DNA of 34,777 nt from Candidatus Rokuibacteriota bacterium (GCA_016179965.1 JACPCF010000023.1:1-34777), one strand, 5' to 3'. Shown: positions 15,788 through 24,851, counted from the first letter of the stretch. A program made the numbers and translations. The notes: generated by a model from the sequence alone, not told the origin.

Positions 15788-17310
15788 GGAGCCTCCCCCA
15801 GGAGCGACGCGGCGAGGTCCGGCCTCACCATGAGCGCGGCGAAGCGCGCCGCCTGGGCATTGGACGGCAGGACCTCGGCACCGGCCGCCTCCAGGGCCGC
15901 GACCTGACCGGGGAGTCCCTGAGGATCCGACGCGGTTCCGACGACTGACGCAACGACCACGAGCGACCGACCGTCTGCGACGGCCGCGGCGCGAGCGTCG
16001 CGGATCGCGCTGGCCAGCGGCCGGGCTGGGTCGGAGTGGGCTGCGCGACCGAGGACGAGGTCCAGGAGGATCGCGCCGACCGTGGCGGAGCCTCCCGCCT
16101 CCCGGACCCGCTGGGCTCGCGCCTCCGGGTCGAGCATCGGGTGGGGCCGGCCCACGGTGAACTCGTCGGCGCCCAGGTCGAGGATCGTGAGGTCGGGGGC
16201 GACCGGGCCGACGAGAGGCTCCAGCAGAAGCCGCGCCTCGTGCGCAAGCGTCCCGCCGGTGTAGAGACCGAGCACCCCCGTCCCGCGCCGCCCGGCCCCG
16301 GGGCGCAGGCGAGCGAGCCGCGCCCTGATCGCCTGAGGATCGCTGAAGTCACGCCGAACCCACCGCACTCCACGAACCGTCGCGACGGCGGCCTCCGCCG
16401 CGTCCTCGAGCGTCGCCACCCAGCGGACGCGGCCGTCGGCGCGGGGCCGGATGCCCGGGCTGCAGGCGACCACCGGCTTCCCGACCGCCCCGAGGGCCGC
16501 CTCGAGCCGCGGCACGACGGCACCGGCCGGGGGCTTCGAGATCAGGACAATGACCTCCGTGGCCTTGTCGGCCGCGAGCGCTTCGAGAGCGAGAAAGGTC
16601 ATCGCGCCGCCGACGGCCGCGGAGAGGTCCCGGCCTCCGACGCCGATCCCGTGCGAGATCCCCTCGCCCGCGGCCGCCAGGTGCGACGCGACGGCCTGCA
16701 ATCCCGTACCCGAGGCCGCGACGCAGCCGATCCGGCCGCGCGGCACGACGTTGGCGAACCCCAGCCCGACGCCGTTCAGGTACGCCGTGCCGCAGTCCGG
16801 CCCCATGCAGAGGAGCCGGCGGCGGACCGCGAGCTGCTTGAGCTCGACCTCGTCGGCCAGCGGCACGTTGTCGCTGAAGAGGAACACGTGGAGCCCGCGC
16901 CGGAGGGCGCGCAGGGCCTCGAACTTCGCGTACGCGCCGGGGACGGAGATGGCGACCAGGTTGGCGTCCGGCAGATGCGAGAGCGCCGAATCGAGCGTGC
17001 GCGGCAGCACTCGCACCGCGGCCTCGAGCGCCTCGCGCCGAGCCGCAAAGAGCCCCTTGGCGGCTTCCAGCGCGGCCGCCGCCATGGCGTCGCTCTCGGC
17101 ATCCACCGCCAGGATCAGGTCGCTCGGCCCGGCCCCCTTGGCGTCGGCCGTCGAGAGGCCGGCCGAGGCCAAGAGCTCGTGGTTCGCCGGGGTCCCCAGG
17201 AGCGCGGCCGCCTCGCGCACGCCCGGCAGCGCGCGCAGCGCCTCCGCAACCCGCATCAGGGCGATCGAGTCTTGATAGAAGGACGGCCAGACGAGGGCCC
17301 TCACCGGCAT
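15784..17310 (-). CDS. fdrA: Oxamate carbamoyltransferase subunit AllF (FdrA)
   Basis: A 508-residue FdrA protein, built like the succinyl-CoA synthetase alpha chain: an N-terminal region, a Rossmann-like CoA-binding part with NLVAISVPGAYA and GPDCGTAYLNGVGLGFANV, then the AASGTGLQAVASHLAAAGEG and GIGVGGRDLSAAVGG ligase segments, and a C-terminal part with GLYTGGTLAHEA and ILDLGADEFTVGRPHPM. In E. coli FdrA is the AllF subunit of oxamate carbamoyltransferase; the older name acyl-CoA synthetase FdrA reflects the fold only. The ATG at 17310 overlaps AllH by 10 bases. Confidence 0.9.
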   Translation of the reverse strand: MPVRALVWPSFYQDSIALMRVAEALRALPGVREAAALLGTPANHELLASAGLSTADAKGAGPSDLILAVDAESDAMAAAALEAAKGLFAARREALEAAVRVLPRTLDSALSHLPDANLVAISVPGAYAKFEALRALRRGLHVFLFSDNVPLADEVELKQLAVRRRLLCMGPDCGTAYLNGVGLGFANVVPRGRIGCVAASGTGLQAVASHLAAAGEGISHGIGVGGRDLSAAVGGAMTFLALEALAADKATEVIVLISKPPAGAVVPRLEAALGAVGKPVVACSPGIRPRADGRVRWVATLEDAAEAAVATVRGVRWVRRDFSDPQAIRARLARLRPGAGRRGTGVLGLYTGGTLAHEARLLLEPLVGPVAPDLTILDLGADEFTVGRPHPMLDPEARAQRVREAGGSATVGAILLDLVLGRAAHSDPARPLASAIRDARAAAVADGRSLVVVASVVGTASDPQGLPGQVAALEAAGAEVLPSNAQAARFAALMVRPDLAASLLGEAP

Positions 17311-18179
17311 GGCCAGCCCTCTTCTCTCCCAGACGCCAGGGCAGCACGGGCCAGGAGGTACCCAGCCAGGAGGTCAGCCCCCGAGGTCGCCCCCAGCGCG
17401 AGAAGGCCCGCCAGGCGCGCTTCAGTCGGAGCCAGGACGAAGCCATGCAGTGGCTCGGCGGCCTCACCATTCACCGCTGCGGCGAGAAATGCCGTGCTCA
17501 GCCGGCTGGTCAGGTGGGTGGCCGCCGCAAGCAGGTCCGGTCCCATCGCCTCGACGAGACGTCGCCCGGCGGCGCCAGCCGTCCACGCGCCGGCGAGCCA
17601 GCCCACGAGGCAGTCGTCCCCCGCCGGGGTGAGCCCCGGGCCGAGGCCGAGGAGCGGGCGCGCCGCGGCCAAGCAGTCTGCCTCATTGCGGGCCCAAGTC
17701 GCGGCATAGAGGCGGGCAAGCGCCGGCGCAGCCGTCCGGGCAAGCGGGTCGCTGGGCGGGACGTCTCCCGCCAGCAACGCCCCGGCGGTGGGCAGGAGGC
17801 CGGCGGTGACCGCGGCGAAAGCCCGGCGGAGGCAGCCGGACACCGACGGCAAGCACGCCAGCGTCGGCAGCGCCGTGTCTCGGACCTTGGCGCCGTCCAG
17901 CACGATCCGGAGGCGCCCGTCGAGCACGACGGTGTCCCCCTCGACCCCCACCGAGGCGCCCTCGAGGCCTGCCGTGAGCGGCCGGGACTCACAGGCGATC
18001 CCGAACGGCGACGGAATCGGCCCGGGCCCGTGGAGGCTCACCCACCCCGCGTTCCCGAGGTCGTCAAGCTCGACATTCAGCGTGCGCGCGTACGCCGAGT
18101 GGACCCGGCCGGTCCCGCGGCTCGCCCGGAGGCGTCGCGCGGCTTCAGTGGTGAGTCGAACGGCCCGGAGCGTCTCCAT
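17301..18179 (-). CDS. allH: Oxamate carbamoyltransferase subunit AllH (YlbF, DUF2877)
   Basis: A 292-residue DUF2877 protein. The diagnostic motif is LLGLGPGLTPAGDDCLVGWL in the middle, preceded by GRVHSAYARTLNVEL and a LHGPGPIPSPFGI strand near the N-terminus, and followed by TSRLSTAFLAAAVNGEAAEP. It corresponds to YlbF/AllH of the oxamate carbamoyltransferase. The ATG at 18179 shares a base with the stop of the short gamma-glutamyltransferase remnant upstream (TGATG). Confidence 0.85.
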   Translation of the reverse strand: METLRAVRLTTEAARRLRASRGTGRVHSAYARTLNVELDDLGNAGWVSLHGPGPIPSPFGIACESRPLTAGLEGASVGVEGDTVVLDGRLRIVLDGAKVRDTALPTLACLPSVSGCLRRAFAAVTAGLLPTAGALLAGDVPPSDPLARTAAPALARLYAATWARNEADCLAAARPLLGLGPGLTPAGDDCLVGWLAGAWTAGAAGRRLVEAMGPDLLAAATHLTSRLSTAFLAAAVNGEAAEPLHGFVLAPTEARLAGLLALGATSGADLLAGYLLARAALASGREEGWPCR

Positions 18180-18478
18180 CAGATCCCCAGCGCCGGGGCG
18201 TCGCCGCGCGGATCGCCGCCTCCCAGCAGAAGCCCCGTCCCGCGATCGAGCCAGATCGCCTCAGCGTGCCCCAGCGTGTCGCTCCACGGCTCGAGCACCC
18301 GGACGTGGTGGCCGCGCTCGCGAAGCTCCTGCGCCACCCGTGCTTCGAAGCGCCCTTCTATCGACAGCGCGCGCGTCTGGGTGCCCCAGGTCCGGCCGTA
18401 CAGCCAGCGCGGCGCCTCGATGGCGGCCTGGACGTCGAGCCCGAAGTCGAGGACGCGCGTCGTGAGCGCGACCAGCAT
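18179..18478 (-). pseudogene. C-terminal remnant of a gamma-glutamyltransferase/oxamate-amidohydrolase-like gene
   Basis: The 99-residue reading frame matches only the last fifth of gamma-glutamyltransferase-family proteins: FGLDVQAAIEAPRWLYG, ALSIEGRF, RGHHVRVLEPWSDTLGHAE and the closing GGGDPRGDAPALG. The large chain, the nucleophilic Thr and the rest of the small chain are missing; upstream bases belong to the amidohydrolase gene in another frame. Oxamate amidohydrolase (HpxW in Klebsiella) belongs to this Ntn-hydrolase family, and the fragment lies directly before the oxamate carbamoyltransferase genes, so it is probably the trace of such a gene. It may still be translated, since its stop overlaps the AllH start. 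Confidence 0.75.
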
Positions 18479-18485
18479 CTTTCGG

Positions 18486-20030
18486 CTAGCTCCGGGCGTT
18501 GTAGCCGTAATGGGGTTCGATCTCCTCGGGCAGCCAGCCCCGGTAGAAGTCTCGCAGATGGGGATCGAGCGCCCTGGCCAGCTCTTTTCGCTCGAGCTCG
18601 TGAGGTTTCAGCGGTTGAGCGAGCCGCTCTCGAAACTCCCGCAGCACGTCTTCCTTGTTGAACCGGGTGAACCGGCCCTGGTGGAGCACGACCTCGCCGT
18701 CGATGATCACCGTCTCCACGTGGGAGGGCTTGGCGCGCTGAAAGAAGACGTCGAGCAACGGGATCCCCGGATCCAGATAAGGGGCGGCAAGCCTCTTAAA
18801 GTCGAGCAGGACCATGTCGGCGCGCTTGCCCACCTCCAGGGTTCCAATCCGATCGTCGAACAGCGTGGCCCGAGCGCCGCCAACGGTCGCCATCTCCAGG
18901 AGTTGGGCGGCGGTGGGGGCGGGCTGGTCGTGGCCGGGAACGCGATGGATCTTGGAGACCAGCCGCACCTCTTGGAGCATGTCGTTGTCATCGTTGAGGC
19001 CCGTGGAGTCGATACCGATGGCGACCCGAACCCCTTTCTCCAACATCCGGTTCACCGGGGCGATGCCGCTCTTCAGCCGAAGGTTGGAGCTGGCGTTGTG
19101 GCAGATGGTCGTCCCGGTCCGCGCCAGGAGGTCCAGGTCCTCGTCGGTCAGCCAGACGCCGTGGGCACAGGAGACCTCGGGCCCGAGGAAGCCGAGATCC
19201 TCGAGGTGAGCCACGGCGGACTTGCCGAAGTTCTTCAGGGCGTAGGCCTTCTGGTAGCGGGTCTCCAGCAGGTGCATATGGATGCCGGTGCGATGCCTGG
19301 CGGCATGCTCCTTCATCCTGACGAGCAGGCGGTCGGAGGCCCACTGGAGGTTCGCGGGGCTCAGAAAGACCCGCGCCCGCCGCCCCGGGGCTCGATCGTG
19401 CTCGCGGAACAATTCCTCGAAGAGAGCCAGGTACTCATCGCCAGACAGACTCGAAGCCCCCAGGCGGGTCGCGAAGGCCTGAGCGAGGGACGACGGGAGC
19501 GACCGGAGAAAGGATTCGTCGTCCCCGTAGGTGATCCGATTCTGGTCCTTCATGGCGATGGAGAAGGCGACCCGCATGCCGGCGTCCCCGTAGGCCTGGA
19601 GGATCCGATTCGCGTCGTCCAACAGGCTCCGCCCCCCCGGCGGGATCCACCGCACGTGGTTGTGCATTGCGGTGGTCACGCCCGATTCCAGCAGCTGGAT
19701 GCAGCAGACGAGCGCGTCGAGGTAGGGGTCCGTGTCTCTCCGGGCCCACATCGCGGACAGCCAGAGTTCCAGGGGAAGATCAGGGCAGCCCATGAGACAG
19801 GTGGAAAAGTTGCCATGGTGGTGGGCGTTCACCATCCCCGGCATGATGAGGTGGTGGTCGGAGCCGAGCTCAGGCTCCCGCGGGTGCCCAGCCTTGATGT
19901 CATCGTACTTGCCGATCTCGAGGATCTCACCATCCCGCTGGAACAGGGCGGCATCCTGGACAATCTCCACGGTCTGCGCCCCGGTGGCCTTGCAGAGGAT
20001 GTATTTTCCGCGAACGATCGACGACGGCAT
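18486..20030 (-). CDS. TRZ/ATZ-type amidohydrolase (SsnA/8-oxoguanine-deaminase-like)
   Basis: A 514-residue metal-dependent amidohydrolase. All usual ligands are visible: HxH in MPGMVNAHHHGNF, His in GIHMHLLETRYQ, His in SCAHGVWLTDEDL, and the Asp in GVRVAIGIDSTGLNDDND. The C-terminal GTLEVGKRADMVLLDF closes the beta sandwich. The family deaminates or hydrolyses ring nitrogen compounds (guanine, 8-oxoguanine, S-adenosylhomocysteine, triazines). The ATG at 20030, with AGGAGG five bases before, is preferred over a TTG one codon upstream. It lies 26 bases after the ABC ATPase of a BMP-type importer, so it probably acts on the imported ring compound. It ends 7 bases before the GGT remnant. Confidence 0.9.
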   Translation of the reverse strand: MPSSIVRGKYILCKATGAQTVEIVQDAALFQRDGEILEIGKYDDIKAGHPREPELGSDHHLIMPGMVNAHHHGNFSTCLMGCPDLPLELWLSAMWARRDTDPYLDALVCCIQLLESGVTTAMHNHVRWIPPGGRSLLDDANRILQAYGDAGMRVAFSIAMKDQNRITYGDDESFLRSLPSSLAQAFATRLGASSLSGDEYLALFEELFREHDRAPGRRARVFLSPANLQWASDRLLVRMKEHAARHRTGIHMHLLETRYQKAYALKNFGKSAVAHLEDLGFLGPEVSCAHGVWLTDEDLDLLARTGTTICHNASSNLRLKSGIAPVNRMLEKGVRVAIGIDSTGLNDDNDMLQEVRLVSKIHRVPGHDQPAPTAAQLLEMATVGGARATLFDDRIGTLEVGKRADMVLLDFKRLAAPYLDPGIPLLDVFFQRAKPSHVETVIIDGEVVLHQGRFTRFNKEDVLREFRERLAQPLKPHELERKELARALDPHLRDFYRGWLPEEIEPHYGYNARS

Positions 20031-20056
20031 CAAATCCTCCTCGTTTGGAGCGGCTT

Positions 20057-21571
20057 TTAGGTGGGACTTGCCATGTAGCGACCGATCGTCTGGACGTCCG
20101 CTTGATCGCGAGGTGTTTCGTACACGAATTTGCCTTCAAACATTACGACGATCCGGTCAGCCAGTTCAAGCAGCTCGTCCAGGTCCTCGCTGATTAACAA
20201 GACGGCGGCGCCACGATTGCGCGCGTCCATGAGCTGGCTCCGTATTTCCGCCACCGCCGCAAAGTCCAACCCGGAGCAGGGGTTCTGCGCGACGAGCACC
20301 GACACCTCCTCGCACAGTTCCCGGGCCAGAACGGTCCGCTGCACGTTGCCGCCGGACAGGGTTTCCAGGCGCGCCTCCGCACCCTGTGCCTTGATGCCGT
20401 ACCGGTCGATGAGATCAAGGGCCTGCCCCCGGATGGCCCGGCGACTGATCAGCCAGCGATAGCGCGTGTTCCTGGGCTCATCGAAGTTTCGAAACGCAAG
20501 GTTTTCGGCCACCGACATCACGCCAACACAGGCATTCCGGAGCGGCTCTTCCGGCAACAGGAACACTTTTCTTTGCCGCATTTCGCCGCGCCGTGGCGAA
20601 TACACAGCACCGCGAACGAACATTTCTCCCGACGCGGGCTGACGCTGGCCGGCCAGCGCCTCCACCAGCTCCCGCTGGCCGTTTCCGGATACGCCCGCCA
20701 CCCCCACGATCTCCCCGGCGCGAACCTGCAGCGACACCCCGCGAACCGCCATGAGACCGTTGTCGTTTTCGACCGTGAGATCTCTCAGGTCCAGGTATGC
20801 GGCATTTGTCGGCGTCTCCACGCGCGTCGCGGCTCGCGCGATTTTCCCTGCGCCGATCATCATGCGCACGAGCTCCTCAGAGGCCAGATCTTTTGCCGCG
20901 CCCCCGCCCACCCGGCGTCCGGCCCGAAGGACCGTCACGTCCCCCGCGAAGTCCAGAACCTCCCGCAGTTTGTGCGTGATCAGGATGACGGTCAGCTGCT
21001 GATTGCCCGCCATCCCCCGCATCAGCCCGAGGATTTGATCGGCCTCGGCAGGGGTCAGAACCGTCGTCGGCTCATCCAGGATCAGCACGCGGCGCCCCAG
21101 AAACAACTGCTTGAGGATTTCAAGCTTCTGCTTTTCGCCGGCGGCCAGGCTCGCGACGGGCCGATCAAGATCCAGCTTGAACGGCATGGTGCGCTGAAAC
21201 TCCTCAATGCGTTCGCGCTCCGCCTCCCACGGTATGATCGGGGGCAGTTGGGCCTCGCCCAGGATCAAGTTCTCCGCCACGGTCATGCTCGGGACTAATG
21301 TGAAATGCTGATAGACCATCCCGAGCCCCAGTTGATGGGCGTGGCGCGGATTATTGATCGCGTGTTTTTCGCCGCTGACGAAAATATCCCCGGCGTCGGG
21401 TCGGTAGTAACCCATCATGCACTTGACCAGCGTGCTTTTCCCGGCCCCGTTCTCGCCGAGAATGGCGTGGAGGCTTCCGGGCTCAAATCGTATTGACACG
21501 TTATCCAGCGCGACCAGAGGCCCAAAATGCTTGGTCATCCCGACGACTTCCACGGCGGGAGCTGCGCTCAC
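20057..21571 (-). CDS. BMP-type ABC importer, fused two-domain ATP-binding protein
   Basis: A 504-residue protein with two ABC domains, as in nucleoside/simple-sugar importers (NupO/YufO). Domain 1 has Walker A GENGAGKST near residue 40, a variant signature SLAAGEKQKLEIL and Walker B VLILDEPTT. Domain 2 begins near residue 255, has a degenerate P-loop (VSGNGQRELVEAL), signature LSGGNVQRTVLARE and a Walker B-like VLVAQNPCSGLD; such asymmetry is normal in this family. The GTG start at 21571 overlaps the permease stop as GTGA. Confidence 0.92.
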   Translation of the reverse strand: MSAAPAVEVVGMTKHFGPLVALDNVSIRFEPGSLHAILGENGAGKSTLVKCMMGYYRPDAGDIFVSGEKHAINNPRHAHQLGLGMVYQHFTLVPSMTVAENLILGEAQLPPIIPWEAERERIEEFQRTMPFKLDLDRPVASLAAGEKQKLEILKQLFLGRRVLILDEPTTVLTPAEADQILGLMRGMAGNQQLTVILITHKLREVLDFAGDVTVLRAGRRVGGGAAKDLASEELVRMMIGAGKIARAATRVETPTNAAYLDLRDLTVENDNGLMAVRGVSLQVRAGEIVGVAGVSGNGQRELVEALAGQRQPASGEMFVRGAVYSPRRGEMRQRKVFLLPEEPLRNACVGVMSVAENLAFRNFDEPRNTRYRWLISRRAIRGQALDLIDRYGIKAQGAEARLETLSGGNVQRTVLARELCEEVSVLVAQNPCSGLDFAAVAEIRSQLMDARNRGAAVLLISEDLDELLELADRIVVMFEGKFVYETPRDQADVQTIGRYMASPT

Positions 21572-22497
21572 TTGCTGATCGTCAGCTCGCTCGGGGCGCC
21601 GACGAGCCGATGCCTGGTCGAAGAGCTGGAAATCAATAGCCCCAACGTCAACACATAGGGCGCCGCGCCGTAGAGATAGTAATTGGCCGTGATCCCCACG
21701 GACTGAAGCGCCGGGCCAAGGGCCGTGGCGCCGCCAAACAGGAGGGAGGTGTAAAAGCAGTACACGGGATTCCAGCGAGCGAAAATGACAAGCGTCACGG
21801 CCATCAGCCCCTGGCCGCTCGACAACGCTTCGTTCCAGCTCCCGGGGTAGTAAAGCGAAAGAAACGAGCCGCCGACGCCGGCGAGGAAACCTCCGGCCAT
21901 GGTGCCCATGATCCGGACGAAATTGACGGAGTACCCGAGGGCCTTCGCCGCGTCGGAGCTATCACCGACCGTTCGCAACATTATGCCCCATTTCGTGTTT
22001 CGCAGCCCCCAGCGCAGCACCGGCGCGAGGATGAGGCCGATAATGAACAACGCATTGATCTCCAAGGCCACGCGGATCTGGGGATAATCGCTCCAGGCGC
22101 CGAGCGGGAGGTGCGGCAGTCTCGGGGCGACCGGCTCGATCAAGGGTTTGCCGAGATAGAAGGCCAGACCGGTGCCAAAGAGAAAGAGGGCGATGCCGAC
22201 GGCGATGTCATTGACGCGCGGCAAATTGCAGACGGCCGCATGCAACAGACCCAAGAGGGTACCGGTCAGACCGGCAACCAGGACGCCGAGCCAGGGCGAG
22301 CCGGTCACGTACGAGATGCCATAGCCGCTCATCGCGCCCATGACCAAGGTGCCTTCGAGGCCCAGATTGACGCGGCCGCTCTTTTCGGTCAGCGTCTCGC
22401 CCAGGCTGACGAACAGATACGGCGTGGACACGCGAATGGCGCCGCCGACCACCGCGATCAGGACGCCCCACCAGCCGAGATCCGTGGCGGCTCCCAT
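21568..22497 (-). CDS. BMP-type ABC importer permease 2
   Basis: A 309-residue membrane protein of the NupQ/YufQ type, with about eight to ten membrane segments. The family segments STPYLFVSLGETLTEKSG, VNLGLEGTLVMGAM and the cytoplasmic-loop VGDSSDAAKALGYSV are present. The ATG at 22497 gives normal family length. It is 8 bases downstream of the first permease. Confidence 0.9.
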   Translation of the reverse strand: MGAATDLGWWGVLIAVVGGAIRVSTPYLFVSLGETLTEKSGRVNLGLEGTLVMGAMSGYGISYVTGSPWLGVLVAGLTGTLLGLLHAAVCNLPRVNDIAVGIALFLFGTGLAFYLGKPLIEPVAPRLPHLPLGAWSDYPQIRVALEINALFIIGLILAPVLRWGLRNTKWGIMLRTVGDSSDAAKALGYSVNFVRIMGTMAGGFLAGVGGSFLSLYYPGSWNEALSSGQGLMAVTLVIFARWNPVYCFYTSLLFGGATALGPALQSVGITANYYLYGAAPYVLTLGLLISSSSTRHRLVGAPSELTISK

Positions 22498-22505
22498 CTG
22501 ACGCC

Positions 22506-23558
22506 TCAGACCGCCCTCGACTGGAAGATCTTCAAGCGCCCGTAGAGCGTGCTGCTCGCGAGGACGGCAAGGAACAGGATTCCTCGAAGCACCAGGGTGG
22601 CGGCATCGGGCAGATCGAAGCGCCGCTGGAGGAGGCCGCCGCTCGCCGAGATCCCGCCGAGCAAGGTGGCGATCAAGATGATCGCCATGGGGTTGTGGCG
22701 CGCGAGAAAGGCCACGAGGATGCCGGCATACCCGTATCCGACAGCCAGCGAGGCGCTGGCGAAACCATGAACGGCGATAACTTCGATGGTGCCGGCCAAT
22801 CCCGCGGCGGCACCTCCGATCACACACGTGCTGAGAACCAAGGGGCCGATCGGCAGCCCGACCATTTGCGCCGCGCGCACGTTGCCCCCCAAGATGTCCA
22901 CGGCAAAGCCGAACGTGGTTCGCCGCATGAGCACGTACACCAGCAGACAGGTGACGACGCCAAACGCCAGCCCCCAATGAATGCTGGTGCCCGGCAGGTC
23001 CCCGATCATGAAGCGTTCGCCAACACTCCAGCTCGCCGGCTTCAGCACTTGCGAGAAGTCGCGAATCGGCCCCGTGACCAGATGGTTCATCACCGCGATG
23101 GCGATGTAATTGAGAAGTAGGGTGGAGATGGTCTCATGCACCCCCCGATAGTGGCGCAGGGCGCCGGCGGCCCCGATCCAGAGCCCTCCCGCCAGGGTGC
23201 CGGTCATGCACATCAAGGCGATCGCGACGGGAGCCGGTACTCCCATCAGCGTCACGCCAACCAGGACCGTGGCAACCCCACCGACCACCAGCGCGCCCTC
23301 CCCACCGATGACCAGCAGCCCGGCACGGGCCGGCACGGCCGTGCACAGGGCGGTCAGCATCAAGGGCGCGGCCTGGGTGAGGGTGTGCTGGATCGCAAAC
23401 CAGCTGCCGAAGGCGCCGAGGTACAGGACGCGATAGACGTCGAACGGATTGATGCCCCGCAACGCGACAAAGGCACCAAACAGGACCAGGGTGGCAAGGA
23501 GTGCGGCAGCCGAGATCGCCACCGCCTCCACACCGGACTTGGCCCGGGAGCCCACCAC
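22506..23558 (-). CDS. BMP-type ABC importer permease 1
   Basis: A 350-residue membrane protein of the NupP/YufP type. It shows TLTQAAPLMLTALCTAVPAR, then GLLVIGGEGALVVGG, the GVHETISTLLLNYIAIA segment and the coupling-loop GGNVRAAQMVGLPI. GTG start; two adjacent GTG codons (23558 and 23555) are possible. It lies 19 bases after the binding-protein gene. Confidence 0.9.
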   Translation of the reverse strand: MVGSRAKSGVEAVAISAAALLATLVLFGAFVALRGINPFDVYRVLYLGAFGSWFAIQHTLTQAAPLMLTALCTAVPARAGLLVIGGEGALVVGGVATVLVGVTLMGVPAPVAIALMCMTGTLAGGLWIGAAGALRHYRGVHETISTLLLNYIAIAVMNHLVTGPIRDFSQVLKPASWSVGERFMIGDLPGTSIHWGLAFGVVTCLLVYVLMRRTTFGFAVDILGGNVRAAQMVGLPIGPLVLSTCVIGGAAAGLAGTIEVIAVHGFASASLAVGYGYAGILVAFLARHNPMAIILIATLLGGISASGGLLQRRFDLPDAATLVLRGILFLAVLASSTLYGRLKIFQSRAV

Positions 23559-23577
23559 CGACTTCAGATGGAACGAC

Positions 23578-24714
23578 CTACTTCTTGAGGCCCGTCTTCC
23601 CGATCGCGCCCTCCACCAGGAAGTTGACGCCGAGCTTGAACTTGTTGTCGTCGTTGGCGATGACCTGACCGTCCTTGAGGATGACGTTCCCCTCGTTGTC
23701 CCGGAGCGGTCCCTTGTAGAGCTTGAAGGTGTCGTCCATGAACCCCTGGCGGATCTTGAGCACCTTGGCCCTGACGTCTTCCGGCACCACCTTGCCGAAC
23801 GGGCTGATAGCCACCATGTCCTGACGGAATCCCCCGCGCAACAGGTTCGGGTACTGCCCGCCCGTCTGCCACGCCTTGACGAAAGCGGCGCCGGCGGCCC
23901 AGTTCCACTCGGCGCCGGTCAGGAATCCCTTCGGCGCCAATTCGCTCAGGTCCGTGTGGTAGCCGCAGCTGTAGATCCCGCGCCGCTCCGAGTTCTCGAT
24001 CACGACCTTGGCGCTGTCCACGTTGGCCACCATGACATCCACACCCTGGTCGATCAAGCTGTTGGTGACCTCGGCCTCCCTGACCGGGTTGTTCCAGTCG
24101 CCGGTGATGACGACCTGACACGTGATGTTCGGGTTGACCGAGCGCGCGCCCAGGATGAACCCGTTGAGGTTGTTGAAGATGAAGTAGAGCGGCTTGGAGC
24201 CGATGAAGCCCACCTTGCCGGTCTTGGTCATGTGCCCGGCCGCCACGCCGCAGAGGTAGTGCGGCTCTTCCATGTAGCCCCGGTAGCCGATCGTGTTCTT
24301 CGGGTCGCCCTCCTTCCACAGGGCACCGATATGGACGAAGAGCACGTCGGGGTAATTCCGAGCCAGCTTCAGGATGTGCGGCCAGTAGCCGAACGAGGTC
24401 GGGAAGACCACCTTGGCGCCGTCCTGGCGGATCATGCCCTCCATGACCTTCTCGACCTCGACGGTCTCCGGCACGTTCTCCTGCTCGATGAGCTTGACGC
24501 CCTCGAGCCTGGCAATCTTCTTGGCGCCCACCGCATGCGCCTGGTTCCAGCCGTAATCGTTGCGCGGACCGACGTAGATGAAGCCCACCGTGATCGGCTT
24601 CGCGGCGGCACTGGCCTCGAGGGCGGGAAACAATGCCATCAGGCTCCCGGCCGCAATGATATTTCCTGAACCCAGAAGGATCTGACGGCGCGTAAGCTTA
24701 GAATCTGTGAGCAT
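23578..24714 (-). CDS. BMP/Med-family ABC importer substrate-binding protein
   Basis: A 378-residue BMP (basic membrane protein, PnrA-like) binding protein, the family that binds purine nucleosides in several bacteria. A Tat-like signal (LTRRQILLGSGNII) is followed by ITVGFIYVGPRNDYGWNQAH; further marks are VVFPTSFGYW, KVGFIGSKPL and VMVANVDSAK. Most BMP proteins bind nucleosides, but many in soil bacteria have unknown ligands. It is the first gene of the large catabolic operon, with a GAGGGGG ribosome site and a strong promoter 90 bases upstream. The Tat-type signal would imply export in folded form. Confidence 0.92.
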   Translation of the reverse strand: MLTDSKLTRRQILLGSGNIIAAGSLMALFPALEASAAAKPITVGFIYVGPRNDYGWNQAHAVGAKKIARLEGVKLIEQENVPETVEVEKVMEGMIRQDGAKVVFPTSFGYWPHILKLARNYPDVLFVHIGALWKEGDPKNTIGYRGYMEEPHYLCGVAAGHMTKTGKVGFIGSKPLYFIFNNLNGFILGARSVNPNITCQVVITGDWNNPVREAEVTNSLIDQGVDVMVANVDSAKVVIENSERRGIYSCGYHTDLSELAPKGFLTGAEWNWAAGAAFVKAWQTGGQYPNLLRGGFRQDMVAISPFGKVVPEDVRAKVLKIRQGFMDDTFKLYKGPLRDNEGNVILKDGQVIANDDNKFKLGVNFLVEGAIGKTGLKK

Positions 24715-24802
24715 AGTTCACCCCCTCATGTGCGTAGGCCATTCCGAGCCTGTTTCGCCTGGATTCAGCTGGCCGCTCCCTGCTCGGGTGTCGATGCCGA
24801 GG

Positions 24803-24831
24803 AAAATACGGCCGAGCGGGTGTCCTGTCAA
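24803..24831 (-). promoter_or_regulatory. Sigma70-type promoter of the BMP/oxamate operon
   Basis: Minus strand: perfect TTGACA (24831-24826), a 17-base spacer, then TATTTT (24808-24803), four of six bases to consensus. Transcription would start near 24796, leaving a leader of about 80 bases before the BMP gene. It lies in the only gene-free gap (24715-24851) upstream of a run of 13 same-strand genes and remnants, so it probably drives them all. No clear operator palindrome is seen. Confidence 0.65.
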
Positions 24832-24851
24832 CACTGAAATTCCGCGTGAAC

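Noticed and set aside
17445-20060. An 871-codon open frame on the plus strand
   Set aside because: It runs antisense across allH, the GGT remnant and the amidohydrolase, has low-complexity Arg/Pro/Gly-rich composition and no domain motifs; it is a GC-rich shadow frame.
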